Shown here one piece after another: positions 6,287 to 7,510 of a stretch of DNA of 7,510 nt; the stretch's first letter is position 1, and every line of letters starts with the position of its first letter. The DNA comes from Pseudanabaena sp. CAN_BIN31 (lineage in GTDB: Bacteria; Cyanobacteriota; Cyanobacteriia; Pseudanabaenales; Pseudanabaenaceae). The position numbers were made by a program, and so were the translations under genes. The stretch is from the NCBI GenBank assembly GCA_026785865.1, contig JAJAZG010000487.1, positions 1 through 7,510 on the forward strand, in the 5' to 3' direction. The notes under the pieces are model-generated. The model was not told the DNA's origin and did no database searches. It saw only the letters and a program-made list of their open reading frames with translations.

Positions 6287-6730
6287 CAACCCAAATTCTT
6301 GTAAAGCGGGTAAAAAATTATCATTTTCGTGATTAGATGTGCTGAGCTTAATTAGAGCAAAGCGTTGTAGGGGAGTGAGGTTTTGCCATTGTGAGAGCGC
6401 GATCGCCATATCTAATTCTTGCGCGTGGTGCAAAACGCTATCAGGAATTCTTATCTGCATCCAAGCAGGGTTTGCGTCAATTGGCAGATCGCTGGGATAG
6501 GTTTTAAAATGTTGAAAAACTAGCGATCGCAGATTTTCGCGATAGTTTTCAATTTCTATATTGGTGGCACAAGGTAAATCAATTAGTTGTTGACGTTCGC
6601 TAGTCGAAAAACTATACCAATGCTGAAGTTTTAGTTTGATGCCGCAAGTGTCTAGCTTATAACGAACTTGCATGGGTATACAACGCAACGAGGCGACAAA
6701 CTCGGCTTCAAATTGAAAAAATTGCAACAT
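6281..6730 (-). CDS. Nitrate-reductase-associated protein (Nitr_red_assoc family)
   Basis: The product is 149 residues, matching my recollection of the conserved cyanobacterial 'nitrate reductase associated protein' family. Characteristic stretches are FQFEAEFVASLRCIPM (5-20), VRYKLDTCGIKLKL (22-35), ERQQLIDLPC (45-54) and, near the C-terminus, LQRFALIKLSTSNHEN followed by NFLPALQEF. It is soluble with no signal peptide. The family is named for frequent proximity to nitrate assimilation genes; its biochemical role is unknown to me, and no nar, nrt or nir genes are visible here. I start at ATG 6728-6730 because the family similarity begins there. The frame remains open upstream to 6859, but that extension is Cys/Pro-rich and unlike the family. 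No Shine-Dalgarno or NtcA box (GTA-N8-TAC) was found upstream. Confidence 0.85.
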   Translation of the reverse strand: MLQFFQFEAEFVASLRCIPMQVRYKLDTCGIKLKLQHWYSFSTSERQQLIDLPCATNIEIENYRENLRSLVFQHFKTYPSDLPIDANPAWMQIRIPDSVLHHAQELDMAIALSQWQNLTPLQRFALIKLSTSNHENDNFLPALQEFGLT

Positions 6731-6838
6731 ATTAAATAAAACTGTAGGTGATCGCTCAGAAACAGGACACCTATCGTAGCACGGGCGGGGCCAAAAAATA
6801 GTCCCATAGGCGCAGGTTGTAATAGGAGCAGTACATAG

Positions 6839-7084
6839 GAACGGCAGTTTGAATTCCATTCGGGAATAATATCTCTTGCTGAAACTGACGGGTATTGGCG
6901 ACCTGAATATTTACGCAAAAAGTTTTCGCAAGTAAGGCAAGCTAATTGTGAGAATTTGATTTTGGCAATTTCGGAAAGATTGAATCTAGAAAAAGCTGGG
7001 GTAAAAGTAAACGATACAGATGCGCTGGTGGTTTGGTTTAAGGATAAGCTCTCACCAAAAGTAGTTTTGCAAGCGATTGAATGA
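6839..7084 (+). pseudogene. Decayed 3' fragment of a DUF790/Bax1-like nuclease gene
   Basis: After a TAG at 6836-6838 the plus strand stays open for 81 codons to TGA at 7082-7084. There is no credible start codon at its beginning. The translation includes GYWRPEYLRKKFSQVRQ, LILAISERLNLEKAGVKV and VVWFKDKLSPKVVLQAIE. From memory this looks like the C-terminal end of DUF790 family proteins (Bax1-type nucleases partnered with XPB helicases), which have 'E-x-x-GYW-x-PEYL' near this point. The expected preceding Tyr-Leu-Leu is encoded at 6870-6878 in another frame, just before a frameshift, and a TAA at 6867-6869 interrupts that frame. The large N-terminal part is absent, because the complete minus-strand gene 6281-6730 lies next to it. 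I read it as a truncated, frameshifted remnant. The family assignment is from recall only. Confidence 0.5.
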
Positions 7085-7195
7085 AAGCTCAAGATTTTGG
7101 TAGTGGCGCAATGTGATGTTTTTGGTAGCATACTCATAAACAAAGAGTTTTGGAAGCATCTTTACCTTGCCTTAATACCAAATACTGACGAGTGA
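7085..7195 (+). other. Short unassigned open frame, possibly a gene remnant
   Basis: Directly after the TGA of the DUF790-like remnant, and in the same frame, 36 sense codons run to TGA at 7193-7195. The translation has protein-like composition, including ILVVAQCDVFGSIL and KEFWKHLYLALIPNTDE. Possible starts are TTG at 7097 or GTG at 7103; there is no ATG and no Shine-Dalgarno. An ATG at 7081 overlapping the preceding stop opens a different frame that ends after 11 codons at TGA 7114-7116. This could be the head of a second decayed gene with a frameshift. I do not recognise the sequence and it may be chance. Confidence 0.2.
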
Positions 7196-7202
7196 ACTTT
7201 AG

Positions 7203-7310
7203 CTTACAGCAAATCCCGATCAAACCAAACCCAGATTTTTTGTAAAAGCCCCGCGAAGCGGGGCTTTTACAAAAAATTTAGTGGTGGGTTTGTTCTCAAT
7301 TTGCTGTAGC
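7203..7310. repeat. 108-bp nested palindromic element (MITE-like)
   Basis: Three concentric inverted repeats are visible. The outer is TACAGCAAAT (7205-7214) with ATTTGCTGTA (7299-7308). The middle is AACCAAACCCA (about 7223-7233) with TGGGTTTGTT (7285-7294), with one bulge. The inner is a perfect 20-bp stem, 7235-7254 with 7258-7277, around GAA, with the GC core CCCCGC/GCGGGG. In the inner stem the T-run precedes and the A-run follows the GC core, opposite to an intrinsic terminator, so termination is not its obvious role. It fills most of the gap between the pseudogene region and the methyltransferase gene. The rest of 7196-7363 shows nothing I can name. Confidence 0.75.
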
Positions 7311-7363
7311 GTCTACAGATAGCCTTGCGGTATAACGGTTGTGTTCATCGGCGATCAAAAAAC

Positions 7364-7510
7364 TTAGCAATGCACCAATCGCTCGATTCCTTCCGACGCA
7401 ACACTCTGGTTACGTGTGTTTAGTGTTTTTACAAGTTCATTACCTATTGTCTCAGCAAGTAGAACAGGAACCGCATTACCAATCTGTCGCATAGCTTCTC
7501 CCCAAACACC
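7364..7510 (-). CDS. DNA (cytosine-5) methyltransferase, C-terminal end (partial)
   Basis: Reading leftward from the window edge, 48 codons end at TAA (7364-7366). The translation has AMRQIGNAVPVLLAETIGNEL, which I split as AMRQIGNAVPV and LLAETIGNEL. RQIGNAVP followed by the conserved ALA-x-x-IG-like helix is motif X of C5 DNA methyltransferases, the C-terminal element that packs against the S-adenosylmethionine-binding domain. A tail of about 25 residues without known motifs follows. The catalytic Pro-Cys, the cofactor motif and the target recognition domain lie outside the window, so the target sequence cannot be stated. A solitary methylase, a restriction-modification partner or a HIP1-type (CGATCG) methylase are all possible. 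Confidence 0.88.
   Translation of the reverse strand, partial: GVWGEAMRQIGNAVPVLLAETIGNELVKTLNTRNQSVASEGIERLVHC

Noticed and set aside
6745..6773. TAGGTG...CACCTA inverted repeat upstream of the nitrate-reductase-associated gene
   Set aside because: Only 6 bp per arm with a 17-nt gap and no match to an NtcA box (GTA-N8-TAC). It is too weak to call an operator.
6731..6859. N-terminal extension of the nitrate-reductase-associated protein
   Set aside because: The extra 43 residues are Cys/Pro-rich and unlike the family. The family similarity and usual length of about 150 residues begin at the ATG at 6728-6730.
6652..7143. Minus-strand open frame of 163 codons
   Set aside because: It overlaps the start of the nitrate-reductase-associated gene and the nuclease-like remnant on the other strand. 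Its composition (Ser/Phe/Cys-rich) has no recognisable family features.
1..7510. CRISPR array, tRNA or rRNA gene
   Set aside because: No regularly spaced direct repeats, no cloverleaf with a CCA-type end and no rRNA-like sequence were seen on either strand. The repeats present are inverted or HIP1 octamers.

Overview
The window looks like a cyanobacterial chromosome segment, most likely from a Pseudanabaena-like filamentous lineage. The octamer GCGATCGC (the cyanobacterial HIP1 motif) occurs at least 22 times in 7.5 kb. Several gene families are also typical of cyanobacteria: a DUF4335 protein, a nitrate-reductase-associated protein, and von Willebrand A (VWA) proteins next to a zinc-ribbon/FHA protein. 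The genus is a guess from overall character.

Layout. Positions 1-142 form a perfect, spacerless palindrome. It contains the last 13 codons and stop of a VWA gene in both orientations around a shared hairpin terminator. The readable VWA gene runs leftward (100-990). Divergent from it is a rightward pair: a second VWA protein (1225-2499) and, 4 nt after its stop, a double-zinc-ribbon plus FHA protein (2504-3301). A hairpin separates this pair from a convergent DUF4335 membrane-anchored protein (3386-4645, minus). A nested palindromic element (4674-4765) sits upstream of that gene and before a 5-formyltetrahydrofolate cyclo-ligase (4826-5398, plus). Next is an OmpR-family response regulator (5573-6250, plus) with an unusual nested inverted repeat in its leader. 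A bidirectional terminator overlapping both stop codons separates it from a convergent nitrate-reductase-associated protein (6281-6730, minus).

The right end is accessory-like. It holds a decayed 3' fragment resembling a DUF790/Bax1-type nuclease (6839-7084), a short unassigned open frame, a 108-bp nested palindrome (7203-7310), and the C-terminal 48 codons of a DNA cytosine-5 methyltransferase running off the window on the minus strand (7364-7510).

How the genes fit together. The VWA, VWA and Zn-ribbon/FHA genes probably form one signalling module: metal-dependent VWA adaptors plus a phosphothreonine reader. Such modules usually work with a Ser/Thr kinase and a PP2C phosphatase, neither of which is visible here. 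The folate, response-regulator and nitrate-related genes look like independent single-gene units. The most notable signals are non-coding: the 142-bp palindrome at the left edge and a set of hairpins and palindromes, two of which share an identical 16-nt core.
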